Below, one piece after another: positions 53,522 to 62,497 of a DNA stretch of 64,000 bases. The notes under the pieces are model-generated. The model saw only the letters and a program-made list of their open reading frames with translations, searched no databases and was not told the DNA's origin. The stretch is taken from assembly GCA_020635075.1 (NCBI GenBank), contig JACKAM010000001.1, forward strand, positions 806,001 to 870,000. Reading direction: 5' to 3'. The position numbers and the translations under genes are program-made. The stretch's first letter is position 1. Each line of letters begins with the position of its first letter. Source of the DNA: Pseudobdellovibrionaceae bacterium. GTDB lineage: Bacteria; Bdellovibrionota; Bdellovibrionia; Bdellovibrionales; UBA1609.

Positions 53522-54067
53522 ATGTCTGGTGAATCTGAGGGCCGTCCCACCATCTTGTTTTTCAACGCTCAGGACATCGGCGAGAGTCTGGAAGAAGTGG
53601 CTGTCGACGTCATCAAGACGGAAAGCCAAAATGTGACCAGCCGCTGGCTTCATAGTGCGAAGGAGGCAGATCTTTTTATTTGGTTGGATGAACGGGAAAA
53701 CATCATCAAGCAACAAATCAGCTTTTGTGGACAGGTGGTTGAATGGAACATTCTTGAGGGAGTCAAAACGGGTGTAGTCCTTGAGGATGAGAATCACTCG
53801 GGCGGAGTGGAGGGTAGTGAGATTGTTCGCTTTGATGAAGACCCTCAGCTGGCATCCGTCAAACAGGCAGTTGAAGTTCTTCGTCACGTACTCGCATTGA
53901 CCGAAGAGGATAGAAAGCTCCTGTTGGCGAACTTTAACAAGGGGCCGGTGACCGACCATCTGCCGCCGGAGGAGTTTCTTCGACTCTACGGACCAAAGGG
54001 GCAACATCCGTCCACGGGGAGTTGGTGGTCACGGGTGATGGCCTGGTTCAAAAAGGGGCCAAAGTAG
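53522..54067 (+). CDS. Cytosolic protein of unknown function downstream of the Mla operon
   Basis: The 181-residue product has no signal or membrane span. Segments such as GRPTILFFNAQDIGESLEEV and ADLFIWLDERENIIKQQISF suggest an alpha/beta or PilZ-like beta structure, but no family is clear. Its position 17 bases after the Mce gene suggests co-transcription with lipid transport genes. The LolC/E-like gene follows 57 bases later. Confidence 0.65.
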   Translation: MSGESEGRPTILFFNAQDIGESLEEVAVDVIKTESQNVTSRWLHSAKEADLFIWLDERENIIKQQISFCGQVVEWNILEGVKTGVVLEDENHSGGVEGSEIVRFDEDPQLASVKQAVEVLRHVLALTEEDRKLLLANFNKGPVTDHLPPEEFLRLYGPKGQHPSTGSWWSRVMAWFKKGPK

Positions 54068-54124
54068 ATCAAAATCCTAGTCAATGATTGAAAAAACCCA
54101 TCAGGTCAGAGATAGTGGAAGGCA

Positions 54125-55447
54125 ATGACCTGGAACTTCTTTACCAGATATCTCTTTTCCAAACGGGCTGGGTCCCTAGTACGCACCATTGCTTGGATCT
54201 GTATCGTTGGAATCGGCCTTGGAGTCCTGTCCTTGGTCGTCGTCCTCTCAGTCATGAATGGCTTTAATGGAACCATTCGTGAGAGACTGCTGGCAGTCGA
54301 ACCTCACTTGGTGGTTTCCACCCGCAGTCTACATGAGGGCATTGGCAAAAATCGGGAGGACCTTGGCGCCCTTCGGGCTGAAGTCAGTCAACTTCCTGGA
54401 GCTCATGGCGCCATTGTTGAAAGTCAGGATGTCATTTTGCGCACTCTTGAAGGGACCTTTGGTGGTGCCGTGGCCAAGGGAATGGATGGGGATTCCCTGG
54501 AGAAAATCTTTCTCGATATTCAAAACGCCGGCAAAAAGCGCAAGAGTCCCTACTCAGATTTTGTCATGATTGAGGGTAATCCTGACGAGACTGAAAAAAA
54601 ACAAGAAGCTAAAGCGGAAAGTGAAAAGGAGCTGGTGCAAAGGCTCGCCCATCTGGATGGGGGGGAAGTGATCTTGGGGGTGGATTTGGCTCACACCCTG
54701 CGGATTTTTGAGGGCGATCAGATTCTAGTGATCCCACCAGAAAGTCTTTTGGCACCGGCAGGGGAGACACCTGTCTATGAGAAGGTCACCGTTCGAGCTC
54801 TTCTTTCCTCACGGGTGGCTGATGTGGACGGCAAGATGATGTTTTATAATCCGGCTCACACTCTCAATCGCTTTCGCAAGTCTGTGAGTCGCGAGGTGGC
54901 TCTGGAAATTCGCCTTCCGGAGTCTTACGACTTTAATGCCATGGCAGAGGAATATCGGAAGCGTGGATTTGACGTGGACACCTGGGTCTCCCGTAACGAA
55001 GCTCTGTTCTTTGCTCTCAAGATGGAAAAGCTGGCCATGACCATTTTTCTGGCCTTGAGTGCCCTGATCACGTGTTTTTCCATCGTCACAGTGTTAGTGT
55101 TGTTGCTGACCCAAAAACGTCGTGATTTGGGAATTCTCATGGCCATGGGAATGAGTCAGGCGCGAACGCGGCAAGTGTTCACCCGGGTTGGAATGATTCT
55201 GAGTTTTTTCGGAATGGGTGGTGGTTTGGCACTTGGTTTGGGAGCTTGCTATTTGCTCGACAAATATCCTATCGAGATGCTTCCAGACATCTATTATGAC
55301 TCTTCAATTCCGGTAAAAGTGACTCCTGAATTGATCTATTTTGTTCTTGGCGTGGCTGTCGTAGTGGCTTTTTTGAGTTCTTACCTCCCGGCTCGGGTCA
55401 ATACCTCCTACCAGTCCTCAGAGCTCCTCCGTTATGGGCGGAAATAG
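54125..55447 (+). CDS. Lipoprotein-releasing ABC permease (LolC/LolE-like)
   Basis: The 440-residue product has the MacB/FtsX-type layout. A first span (IAWICIVGIGLGVLSLVVV) precedes a large periplasmic domain (about 50-285), and three further spans near the C-terminus (IFLALSALITCFSIVTVLVL, with KRRDLGILMAMGMS between). LolC and LolE, with LolD, lift mature lipoproteins from the inner membrane to LolA. No lolD gene is in the window. The periplasmic domain has a charged low-complexity insert near residue 160. Confidence 0.85.
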   Translation: MTWNFFTRYLFSKRAGSLVRTIAWICIVGIGLGVLSLVVVLSVMNGFNGTIRERLLAVEPHLVVSTRSLHEGIGKNREDLGALRAEVSQLPGAHGAIVESQDVILRTLEGTFGGAVAKGMDGDSLEKIFLDIQNAGKKRKSPYSDFVMIEGNPDETEKKQEAKAESEKELVQRLAHLDGGEVILGVDLAHTLRIFEGDQILVIPPESLLAPAGETPVYEKVTVRALLSSRVADVDGKMMFYNPAHTLNRFRKSVSREVALEIRLPESYDFNAMAEEYRKRGFDVDTWVSRNEALFFALKMEKLAMTIFLALSALITCFSIVTVLVLLLTQKRRDLGILMAMGMSQARTRQVFTRVGMILSFFGMGGGLALGLGACYLLDKYPIEMLPDIYYDSSIPVKVTPELIYFVLGVAVVVAFLSSYLPARVNTSYQSSELLRYGRK

Positions 55448-55595
55448 GTCGTAAAATTGGTCATTTGGCCGATTTGGGGCACAGGCGCGGTCTCAAAACC
55501 TCTAGATTCCATCTGGGGTCAAGCCTGGGTGGCACCCAGGTTGCTGATTACCTGACTCGATGACACTCTCAGTTTTTAAATTAAAAGGATTGGCC

Positions 55596-56723
55596 ATGCT
55601 ATTTTCTGTTCTTACATCACGTGCGATCTTGTTTTTGGGCATCATGATTTCGAGTCAGTTGGCTTTTGCAGAGGTTGGTTTTTTGAAGACCTTGCCTGAG
55701 TTCCCCCAAGTTGAAGCAGCTAAAGAATCAGTCTTTAAGATTTTTGCTCCCCGGACTCATGAATTTCGTTTGTTCGAAAATCCCTCGGCCACCATTGAGG
55801 AAGTCTCCAAAATGACGGGTGTAGATGAACATGAAAAGGCTGTGATTGTTTCTCAATTGAGAGGATGTCTGGAGTTAAAACTTGAACCTTGTATCATTGA
55901 TGCCACCTACGTCCGAGGAACTGCCTTTGTCCTGGAGCGCGATAACGTCCTGGCGACAGTTTTTCACAACGTGGATTTCCATTTGGTCACCATCCGCAAA
56001 TATTTTGCGAAGTTTTCACGTCCCATTAATGTCTCCATCGAAAAAACCATGTATGGGAAGATGAATCACCCCTTTGCCTTGGTAAACAGCAAGGGCGAGG
56101 TGGTCTGGGGTCAATTGGCAGATCAAAAGACCATTAAGATGGTCATGAACTGGAAGGTGCTGGATCAGAAACACCTGGATAATGATCTCAAATCAGAAGA
56201 TGATTGGGCATTGTTTCAATTGAGCCATCCTATTGGCAAGCCACTAAAGCTGGCAGCCTCTCTGCCTGCAATCGGTGAAAAGGTGTTTGTGGCCGGATTT
56301 CCAGCCGAGACACAAGGGCGAGAGAAGTTTGGCAAAGCAAACTCTGATGGTGAGAGTTTTTTTATGACGGTGGGGCAAGTTCTTGACCCTTCGGCCGTGG
56401 ATGGCCGTTTGTACGGTGCTCCGGCTGTCGGCGTGGGATTTTCCGGCGGGATGATGCCGGGACCCAGATCCATCATGGGCGGAATGTTTTCGCAAATGAG
56501 AGGGTGTTCCAGCAACGAATCCTGTCTCTATACGACTAACGATGGTAAATATGGCTTTAGCGGTTCTCCTTTTCTGAATGCCCAGGGAGAAGTCGTTGGC
56601 GTCGCGACGACAGGATTGCCTGCTGAAGACGAAGAAGTCACTCCAGACAGCTCTACTTTTTGGGGTGTTCCTGTCCAAACCTTAAGGGCGGCTCTGGAAG
56701 AGCTACTGGCACCTGCTGAGTAG
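55596..56723 (+). CDS. Exported trypsin-like serine protease
   Basis: The 375-residue product has a signal peptide (AILFLGIMISSQLAFA). The chymotrypsin-fold triad can be seen: His in ATVFHNVDF, Asp in SEDDWALFQL and Ser in GFSGSPFLN, where GxSGS fits the usual GDSGG. A helical N-terminal part of about 60 residues precedes the protease, and a glycine/methionine-rich loop (GGMMPGPRSIMGGMF) lies before the serine. AAAGGA precedes the ATG at 55596; a longer start at 55560 lacks such a site. Substrate unknown. Confidence 0.85.
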   Translation: MLFSVLTSRAILFLGIMISSQLAFAEVGFLKTLPEFPQVEAAKESVFKIFAPRTHEFRLFENPSATIEEVSKMTGVDEHEKAVIVSQLRGCLELKLEPCIIDATYVRGTAFVLERDNVLATVFHNVDFHLVTIRKYFAKFSRPINVSIEKTMYGKMNHPFALVNSKGEVVWGQLADQKTIKMVMNWKVLDQKHLDNDLKSEDDWALFQLSHPIGKPLKLAASLPAIGEKVFVAGFPAETQGREKFGKANSDGESFFMTVGQVLDPSAVDGRLYGAPAVGVGFSGGMMPGPRSIMGGMFSQMRGCSSNESCLYTTNDGKYGFSGSPFLNAQGEVVGVATTGLPAEDEEVTPDSSTFWGVPVQTLRAALEELLAPAE

Positions 56724-56747
56724 CAAAAAGATAGATCCCGGTGGCTC

Positions 56748-57584
56748 CTAAACCGAAACCTCAAAATCTCTGAGGGCCTCTGTCAAGGAGGTCTTTTTGT
56801 CGGTCGAAGCGCTCCGTTCCCCAATAATCAGGGCCGCAGGGACGCCAAAACTTCCCGCCGGAAATTCTTTTGAAATGGTCCCAGGAATGACTACAGCATT
56901 TTTGGGGACCCGGCCTTTGAGGACTTTGGGTTCAGATCCTCTGACGTCTACGATTTTTGTGCTCGATGTAATGGTCACACCAGCACCCAGGACAGCGCCT
57001 TCCTCGACCACTACGCCTTCGACAAGGATACAGCGGCTGCCGACGAAAACATTGTCTTCGACAATCACTGGGCTAGCCTGGACGGGCTCCAAAACCCCAC
57101 CAATGCCGACACCACCAGAGAGGTGAACATTGGCACCGATTTGTGCACAGGAGCCAACAGTGGCCCAGGTGTCCACCATTGTCCCTGGCCCCACCCATGC
57201 TCCGATGTTAACGTAACTTGGCATCAAGATGGAGCCTGGGGAGATATAAGCGCCTTGGCGAACAAGAGCGTGAGGGACAACTCGAACGCCCTCGTGGCCT
57301 TCCCATTTCTTTAGAGGAATTTTGTCGACAAAACGGAAGTCCCCGGCTTCGATGGTTTTCATTTTCTTTAGCTTGAAAAACAAAAGGATGGCCTGCTTAA
57401 GCCACTGATGAGTGACCCATTCGCCTTTTTCCTTGGTACAAACCCGGTATTCACCAGAGTCCAGACCCTTAACGGCTTTTTTAATTGCTTCGACTCGATC
57501 TTCTTCAAGAGAGTCAAATTTCTTAATTGAATCCATTTCCTCGAAAGTTTGAGAAATGAGACTTTGCATTTGTGACACATTCAT
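56748..57584 (-). CDS. dapD: 2,3,4,5-tetrahydropyridine-2,6-dicarboxylate N-succinyltransferase
   Basis: DapD adds a succinyl group from succinyl-CoA to tetrahydrodipicolinate in the diaminopimelate/lysine pathway. The 278-residue product has the left-handed beta-helix of hexapeptide repeats (VNIGAWVGPGTMVDTWATVG, then QIGANVHLSGGVGIGG) and the family phrase RVVPHALVRQGAYI. Usual length. GAGGG precedes the ATG. It is on the minus strand just 17 bases after the MpaA-like gene and close to lysC and lysA. Confidence 0.95.
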   Translation of the reverse strand: MNVSQMQSLISQTFEEMDSIKKFDSLEEDRVEAIKKAVKGLDSGEYRVCTKEKGEWVTHQWLKQAILLFFKLKKMKTIEAGDFRFVDKIPLKKWEGHEGVRVVPHALVRQGAYISPGSILMPSYVNIGAWVGPGTMVDTWATVGSCAQIGANVHLSGGVGIGGVLEPVQASPVIVEDNVFVGSRCILVEGVVVEEGAVLGAGVTITSSTKIVDVRGSEPKVLKGRVPKNAVVIPGTISKEFPAGSFGVPAALIIGERSASTDKKTSLTEALRDFEVSV

Positions 57585-57601
57585 TTTTGATACCCTCGCA
57601 A

Positions 57602-58273
57602 TTAACCAGCAGACTCAACGATTTTTAAGGACTCCAGAATAGCAGGTACATGTATCCCAACGATTTTGTCCGGATGCAAGCCGCGCTCAATTTCATAGGT
57701 TATGGTGGGCATATCCCGTTCCAAGCCGCAGTAGGTACCAAGGCAGCCCGGGGTGGGATAGCCGATGCTCTCATGGATTTCATAACCGGTGTGTTTGGCA
57801 ATCACCTCAGCCACTCGAGTGCAATCACCATTGGTGTTGAGCATGGGTTTCCAAGAGTGAAGGCTGATAATGAGGCGCGGGTTATGGGTTTCCAGCCACT
57901 GAGTCAGAGCTTGGTTCTCCGGTTCACTGTTGGCCGAAGTCCCCGGGTCGTAGCGGTCACTGGCCACCTCATCTGACCAATCCTGAGTGGGCAAATTTCG
58001 ATTGAGATCGACGCCCGCCGAATTTTTCCTTTGGCAGGATAGAACACCATCGACATTGAACATTGGAATCAACGTCAATTGCAGTTTAGGGAGGGACCCC
58101 TGGGCGAGGCGGGCCAAAAGTGCTTTGGCAGCAACTACCCCTTCCCATTCGTCCCCATGGACACCACCGAGGATCAAAACATTAGGACCGGAGTTACCAA
58201 ACTGATAGGCGACCAGGGGTAGGTTCTGCCGACTATGGCCAAATATAAAACTTTTCACGCAGGGCTCCGTCAT
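57602..58273 (-). CDS. M14-family zinc carboxypeptidase (MpaA-like murein peptide amidase)
   Basis: The 223-residue product has zinc ligands in HGDEWE and LHSW, DLNRN for substrate binding, and the catalytic Glu in TYEIERG. It has no signal peptide, like E. coli MpaA, which splits gamma-D-Glu-mDap bonds of recycled murein peptides in the cytosol. Its place next to dapD and lysC/lysA supports a diaminopimelate role. It starts 17 bases from the divergent lysC. Confidence 0.85.
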   Translation of the reverse strand: MTEPCVKSFIFGHSRQNLPLVAYQFGNSGPNVLILGGVHGDEWEGVVAAKALLARLAQGSLPKLQLTLIPMFNVDGVLSCQRKNSAGVDLNRNLPTQDWSDEVASDRYDPGTSANSEPENQALTQWLETHNPRLIISLHSWKPMLNTNGDCTRVAEVIAKHTGYEIHESIGYPTPGCLGTYCGLERDMPTITYEIERGLHPDKIVGIHVPAILESLKIVESAG

Positions 58274-58293
58274 GATAGGGTACCGAGATCATG
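58271..58293. promoter_or_regulatory. Palindrome spanning two divergent start codons
   Basis: CATGAT and ATCATG form an inverted repeat around GGTACC, so the start codons of the MpaA-like gene and of lysC sit at the two ends of a 23-base palindrome. Neither start has a clear ribosome-binding site. It may be an operator or a coincidence. Confidence 0.4.
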
Positions 58294-59511
58294 AAAGCTC
58301 ACTCACCCATTATGGTCAAGAAGTTCGGCGGTACATCGGTTGGTTCTATCGAAAGAATTGAAGCTGTGGCCGAACGCGTATTGGCTGATGCCCAGTCCGG
58401 GCAGAGGCCCATTGTTGTCGCCAGTGCGATGTCGGGAGAAACCAATCGTCTTGTTCGCCTCGCGAACGACATCGACCCATTTTACCGTGGGCCAGCCTAC
58501 GATATGTTAGTCGCCTCAGGAGAGCAGGTGTCGATTGCCTTGCTGGCCATTGCCCTGGAAAAGCGTGGAGCCAAAGCCGTTCCCCTCTTAGCCCACCAAT
58601 TGGGCATTCATACGGACTCGATTTTTACCAAGGCCCGTATTACGAGCGTCAATACAGATAAGCTCCTGTCCTACGTGAACGAAGGCGTCATACCCATTGT
58701 CGCCGGTTTTCAAGGGGTAACGGAGGGGGATAAGATTACCACATTGGGGCGAGGTGGATCTGACACGACTGCCGTGGCCTTGGCTGCAGCTCTCGGTTCG
58801 GGAGCCTGTGAGATCTATACAGATGTTCCAGCCGTGTATTCGGCCGATCCACGGATGGTTCCGGAGGCCAGAGAGATTCCGCTGTTGAGTTTTGAAGAGA
58901 TGATGGAAATGGCTAGCCTTGGTTCCAAGGTGCTTCATTTTCGAAGCGTTGAATTGGCAGCCAAATACAAGGTCAAAATCCACCTGCGTTCCACATTTGA
59001 AACCCGTGAAGGGACCTGGGTGGTTCCCGAAGGAGAAAAGATGGAAGCTCCAGTCGTATCCTCAATAACCCACGATGCAGCTACCGTGGTTTTGAAGTTG
59101 TTTCCGGTTCCGTTTGGGGCTGGCTTTATGGCCCAACTGTTCGAGACTTTGGCTGAAAAAGGCGTGGTGGTGGATATTATCACCCAGAGCCACAACGAAG
59201 AAGGCCAGAGGGTTGCCTTCTCTGTACGAGAAGAGGATCTCAATCCCGCGATTGAAGTCGTCAAGGGGCTCGTGGATCAAAAGACGGTGGTGACAAGAAT
59301 GGAAGCCATGGCCAAGATTTCAGCGGTGGGTGTGGGAATGGCCAATCATCCCGGTGTGGCGGCGCGTTTTTTCAGGGTTTTGGATAAGCTCGAGATCCCC
59401 ATTCATCTGGTCACGACCTCTGACATTAAAATTAGCGCGGTGATCGATCGGAGTAATCTTTCGGAGGCCGCTAAAGCTCTGCATTCAGAGTTTGGCCTGG
59501 ATCGGGAGTAG
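58291..59511 (+). CDS. lysC: Aspartate kinase
   Basis: Aspartokinase phosphorylates aspartate, the first step to lysine, threonine, methionine and diaminopimelate. The 406-residue product has KKFGGTSVGS at the N-terminus, GRGGSDTTAVALAAALG for nucleotide binding, and two C-terminal ACT domains (about 270-340 and 345-406) for feedback control by an amino acid. MVKKFGG at 58312 is an alternative start. The lysA gene follows after 9 bases. Confidence 0.95.
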   Translation: MKAHSPIMVKKFGGTSVGSIERIEAVAERVLADAQSGQRPIVVASAMSGETNRLVRLANDIDPFYRGPAYDMLVASGEQVSIALLAIALEKRGAKAVPLLAHQLGIHTDSIFTKARITSVNTDKLLSYVNEGVIPIVAGFQGVTEGDKITTLGRGGSDTTAVALAAALGSGACEIYTDVPAVYSADPRMVPEAREIPLLSFEEMMEMASLGSKVLHFRSVELAAKYKVKIHLRSTFETREGTWVVPEGEKMEAPVVSSITHDAATVVLKLFPVPFGAGFMAQLFETLAEKGVVVDIITQSHNEEGQRVAFSVREEDLNPAIEVVKGLVDQKTVVTRMEAMAKISAVGVGMANHPGVAARFFRVLDKLEIPIHLVTTSDIKISAVIDRSNLSEAAKALHSEFGLDRE

Positions 59512-59520
59512 GTCAGGAAA

Positions 59521-60735
59521 ATGCCCTTTCACTACCAAGGCGGAAAGCTAGGATTCAGCAGTGGTGATAAATTCTTTTCATTGCACGCTCTTAGTCAAAA
59601 CATGAAGCGGCCATCTTACCTTTATTGCCTTGATGATGTGATCAACCGTTTTGATCGCTTTAGCCAGGCATTTGCACAAAAGGCATCCATTCACTATGCA
59701 ATGAAGGCTAATAGTCATCCCGCTTTGCTTAGGATCTTAGCCAAGAAAGGTGCTGGAGCTGATGTGGTGTCCGGTGGTGAAATTGAGCTGGCTCTGGCCC
59801 ATGGGTTTTCTCCATCCAAGCTGGTTTTTTCCGGTGTGGGCAAGGAAAAATGGGAAATTGAGCTCGCTTTAAAGTGTGGCATTCGGCAAATCAACGTTGA
59901 AAGCCCAGCAGAGCTCAGGCGCATTGGTCAAGTGGCCCGTGCCATGAACTTGGTGGCTCCCGTGGCTTTTCGCCTGAACCCTGATGTGAACCCTGATACT
60001 CACCCATACATCCGCACGGGGTTTCGCGAAAATAAGTTTGGCATGGATGTGAGCTTCTTGTTCGAGTTGGACCGCATTCTTAAGGAATTCTCTGGCTCTC
60101 TCAGTCTTGTTGGAGTGACTCTTCATATCGGATCTCAAATCAGGGATATGGTGCCGCTTGTTGAGGCGGTGAAGAAGTCCATCCCTCTTTTTGAAAGTTT
60201 GAAATCCCAGGGGCATCAGATGCGCACCTTTGATATCGGCGGCGGGGTTGGCATTGACTATCATTCGGCAGACACCAGCCAGGAACTGGCTGGCCTTGGA
60301 GACTACGCTCGACAGATGGTGGAGTTATTGACACCTCTTGATTGTGAAATCCTCTGTGAGCCAGGGCGCATCCTGGTGGCGCGAGCAGGTGTGCTTTTAA
60401 CCGAAGTTCAATACGTCAAAGAAACACCCTATAAACGTTTTGCCATTGTGAATTCTGGGATGCACCACTTGATGAGGCCAGCCCTGTATGAGGCTTACCA
60501 TCGGATATTGCCCATCGACGAGAGTGCAGATCGTGAATTGAAAACCTATGACGTGGTTGGCCCCATTTGTGAATCCTCTGATGTGATTGGGCATGAGAGA
60601 ACTTTGCCGGACCTTCAGGAAGGGGATTGGCTGGCAATCATGGATGCGGGTGCATACGGAGCGGTGATGGCCAGTGGATATAATGCTCACCCAGCACCCG
60701 ACGAGGTGGCCTATTATAAGGGTGAAATCCTATGA
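59521..60735 (+). CDS. lysA: Diaminopimelate decarboxylase
   Basis: LysA decarboxylates meso-diaminopimelate to lysine using PLP. The 404-residue product has the Schiff-base lysine in HYAMKANSHP, the FDIGGGVGI phosphate-binding loop, CEPGRILVARAG, and GPICESSDVIG with the dimer-contributed cysteine. Usual length and fold type III. Follows lysC; the DUF502 gene overlaps the stop by 4 bases. Confidence 0.95.
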   Translation: MPFHYQGGKLGFSSGDKFFSLHALSQNMKRPSYLYCLDDVINRFDRFSQAFAQKASIHYAMKANSHPALLRILAKKGAGADVVSGGEIELALAHGFSPSKLVFSGVGKEKWEIELALKCGIRQINVESPAELRRIGQVARAMNLVAPVAFRLNPDVNPDTHPYIRTGFRENKFGMDVSFLFELDRILKEFSGSLSLVGVTLHIGSQIRDMVPLVEAVKKSIPLFESLKSQGHQMRTFDIGGGVGIDYHSADTSQELAGLGDYARQMVELLTPLDCEILCEPGRILVARAGVLLTEVQYVKETPYKRFAIVNSGMHHLMRPALYEAYHRILPIDESADRELKTYDVVGPICESSDVIGHERTLPDLQEGDWLAIMDAGAYGAVMASGYNAHPAPDEVAYYKGEIL

Positions 60736-61358
60736 TGCGTTCATTTTTGCGTATTTTTGGGCGGGGGTTATTTGCTCTTTTGCCTACCTTTTTGTCGATC
60801 TACATCTTGATTAGATTTTTTCGTTGGGTAGACGACACCGTTTACAGCGTCTTCCATAACCTGATTCCGCCCGAGTATTATTGGCCAGGTATGGGATTTT
60901 TAGCAGGAATCCTGTTTATCTTTTTTTTAGGTTTGGCGCTTTCCAATTATTTTGGCAACAAACTCCACCTGCTGATTGATCGCTTGTTCCGCAAGGTCCC
61001 TCTGGTTAAAAGTCTCTACACCGCCATTCAGGATTTAACCGACTATTTTTCGCCAAAGAGTCAGGGTCAAAACGAAAGTCAGGTGGTGGCTGTGACCTGG
61101 CCGGATTCTGATGTGCAGACAATTGGCCTTGTGACTCGAACCGATCTGCGCGAATTCCCGGATGGAATCAATAAGAAGGATCGGGTGGCTGTGTTCTTTC
61201 CGATGAGTTATCAGATGGGAGGGTTTACGGTGTTTTTGCCTAAAGACCGTCTGACGCCCCTGGATATGTCGGTGGAGAAAGCCATGCGCTCAGCATTGAC
61301 GGCCTGGATGAAAAAGGACAACAACAAGAATGAGCCGGCAAAAGCCCCTCGGCCTTAA
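60732..61358 (+). CDS. DUF502-family membrane protein
   Basis: The 208-residue product has two membrane spans (about 10-28 and 55-75) and a cytosolic or periplasmic beta domain with PLVKSLYTAIQDLTDYF and VAVFFPMSYQMGGFTVFLP, both typical of DUF502. Function unknown. It is the last gene of the lysC-lysA unit and its end overlaps the convergent murI gene by 4 bases. Confidence 0.87.
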   Translation: MMRSFLRIFGRGLFALLPTFLSIYILIRFFRWVDDTVYSVFHNLIPPEYYWPGMGFLAGILFIFFLGLALSNYFGNKLHLLIDRLFRKVPLVKSLYTAIQDLTDYFSPKSQGQNESQVVAVTWPDSDVQTIGLVTRTDLREFPDGINKKDRVAVFFPMSYQMGGFTVFLPKDRLTPLDMSVEKAMRSALTAWMKKDNNKNEPAKAPRP

Positions 61359-62161
61359 AGGTCGACATGGGTGAAACTAGCTGGTGCCAGAGGGTGAAGA
61401 ATTCTCTCCGCCATCAAGCGGAAGTTTTCAGCCATATCGGTGCTGAGGAGATCTAGCCGGCCCTGGCCAATTGGGTTGGGGAGAAGCCTTTTATTCTTGA
61501 TGTCTTGATCCATCAATTGAGCGATGGCTTCTCCCGAGTCAACCAAAGTCACATCTTGTCCCATCACCTTACCCATGGCCTCGCGGAGAACGGGGTAGTG
61601 GGTGCAGCCCATGATTAGGGTGTCCACTCCAGAGTTCTTAATCGGGCTTAGATAGCGATGGACCACCAGGTTGGCGAGTGGATCATCCACCCAGCCCTCT
61701 TCAACTAATGGCACGAGTAAGGGGCAGGCTTGTTGGTAGACTTCAGCTGTGGGGTCGAGGACATGAATCGCTTTGACGTAAGCCTGTTGGGCGACCGTGG
61801 TGCGGGTGGCGATAACACCAATTTTCCCGCTCTGGCTAGCGGACACGGCGGCAATGGCTCCGGGGTCGATCACATTGTAAATGGGGACGGGGGCTTTAAC
61901 GGAGGGGTCCAGAACGCTGGAAGCCGAGTTGCAGGCGACGACAATGGCCTTCACGCGACGGCCGAGAAGAAAGCGGATGTTTTGTTCGACATATTGGCGA
62001 ATGGTCACTGGGGATTTGGTTCCATAGGGAAGGCGGGCTGTGTCTCCAAGATAAATAAAATCTTCCTTCGGGAAAGCCTGGGCCAGGGACCTTAATACCG
62101 TTAGGCCACCGACTCCGGAATCAAAGACAGCGATTGGCATGGAAGGTGATTTTTCAGTCAT
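61355..62161 (-). CDS. murI: Glutamate racemase
   Basis: MurI makes D-glutamate for peptidoglycan. The 268-residue product has VFDSGVGGLTVLR, GDTARLPYGTKS, the first catalytic Cys in VACNSAS (CNTAS in most) and the second in GCTHYPVLR. Cofactor-independent. Usual length. It lies close to the diaminopimelate genes, consistent with cell-wall precursor supply. Confidence 0.94.
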   Translation of the reverse strand: MTEKSPSMPIAVFDSGVGGLTVLRSLAQAFPKEDFIYLGDTARLPYGTKSPVTIRQYVEQNIRFLLGRRVKAIVVACNSASSVLDPSVKAPVPIYNVIDPGAIAAVSASQSGKIGVIATRTTVAQQAYVKAIHVLDPTAEVYQQACPLLVPLVEEGWVDDPLANLVVHRYLSPIKNSGVDTLIMGCTHYPVLREAMGKVMGQDVTLVDSGEAIAQLMDQDIKNKRLLPNPIGQGRLDLLSTDMAENFRLMAERILHPLAPASFTHVDL

Positions 62162-62223
62162 GCCTCTAATTTATCAATAAGGGGGGTGAGTGAGCAGTCC
62201 AGACCAGGCGGAATCATAAAAAA

Positions 62224-62248
62224 AGCCTCCCCAGCAAAAAGGGAGGCT
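62224..62248 (-). terminator. Intrinsic terminator
   Basis: On the minus strand, AGCCTCCC and GGGAGGCT form an 8-bp stem followed by seven T residues. It ends the transcript coming from the IMP dehydrogenase/GMP reductase gene or from a small RNA lying between. Confidence 0.85.
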
Positions 62249-62455
62249 CACACAACAGAAACTTCATCAGGCACGACTTCTTCGTAAGGCCCGAAGGCCC
62301 TCATCTTCCGTGACGACCGTGTTCAACAAAGGACGAAAGCAGCCTAGGAAACACAACGTGAAAACATCGTTGTCATAGGCTAAGGGCCTCCCCCAATTCC
62401 GTCAAAGAGGGAATCCGAGCCCGGGTGCGGCACCCTCTGCTTGCAGAGGGTTAAG
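62249..62455 (-). ncRNA. Candidate structured RNA downstream of the guaB/guaC-like gene
   Basis: Between the gene stop (62498) and the terminator lie several strong stems: ACCCTCTGC with GCAGAGGGT (62432-62451), AGCCTA...ACAACG with CGTTGT...TAGGCT (62341-62381), and GGCC around UUCG with GGCC (62288-62299). No protein-like frame is present. It may be a long 3' UTR or an independent RNA. I checked it against 6S, SRP and RNase P patterns and found no convincing match. Confidence 0.5.
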
Positions 62456-62497
62456 CCGTTGAGAAGACTCATGGCGCTTTGTGATGGGGATAAAAAA

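Noticed and set aside
62249..62455. SRP RNA, 6S RNA or RNase P RNA in the gap after the IMPDH/GMPR-like gene
   Set aside because: A GGACGAAAGCAGCC string on the plus strand recalls the SRP loop, but the GGAA tip and the flanking pairing are absent; no 6S or RNase P core was seen.
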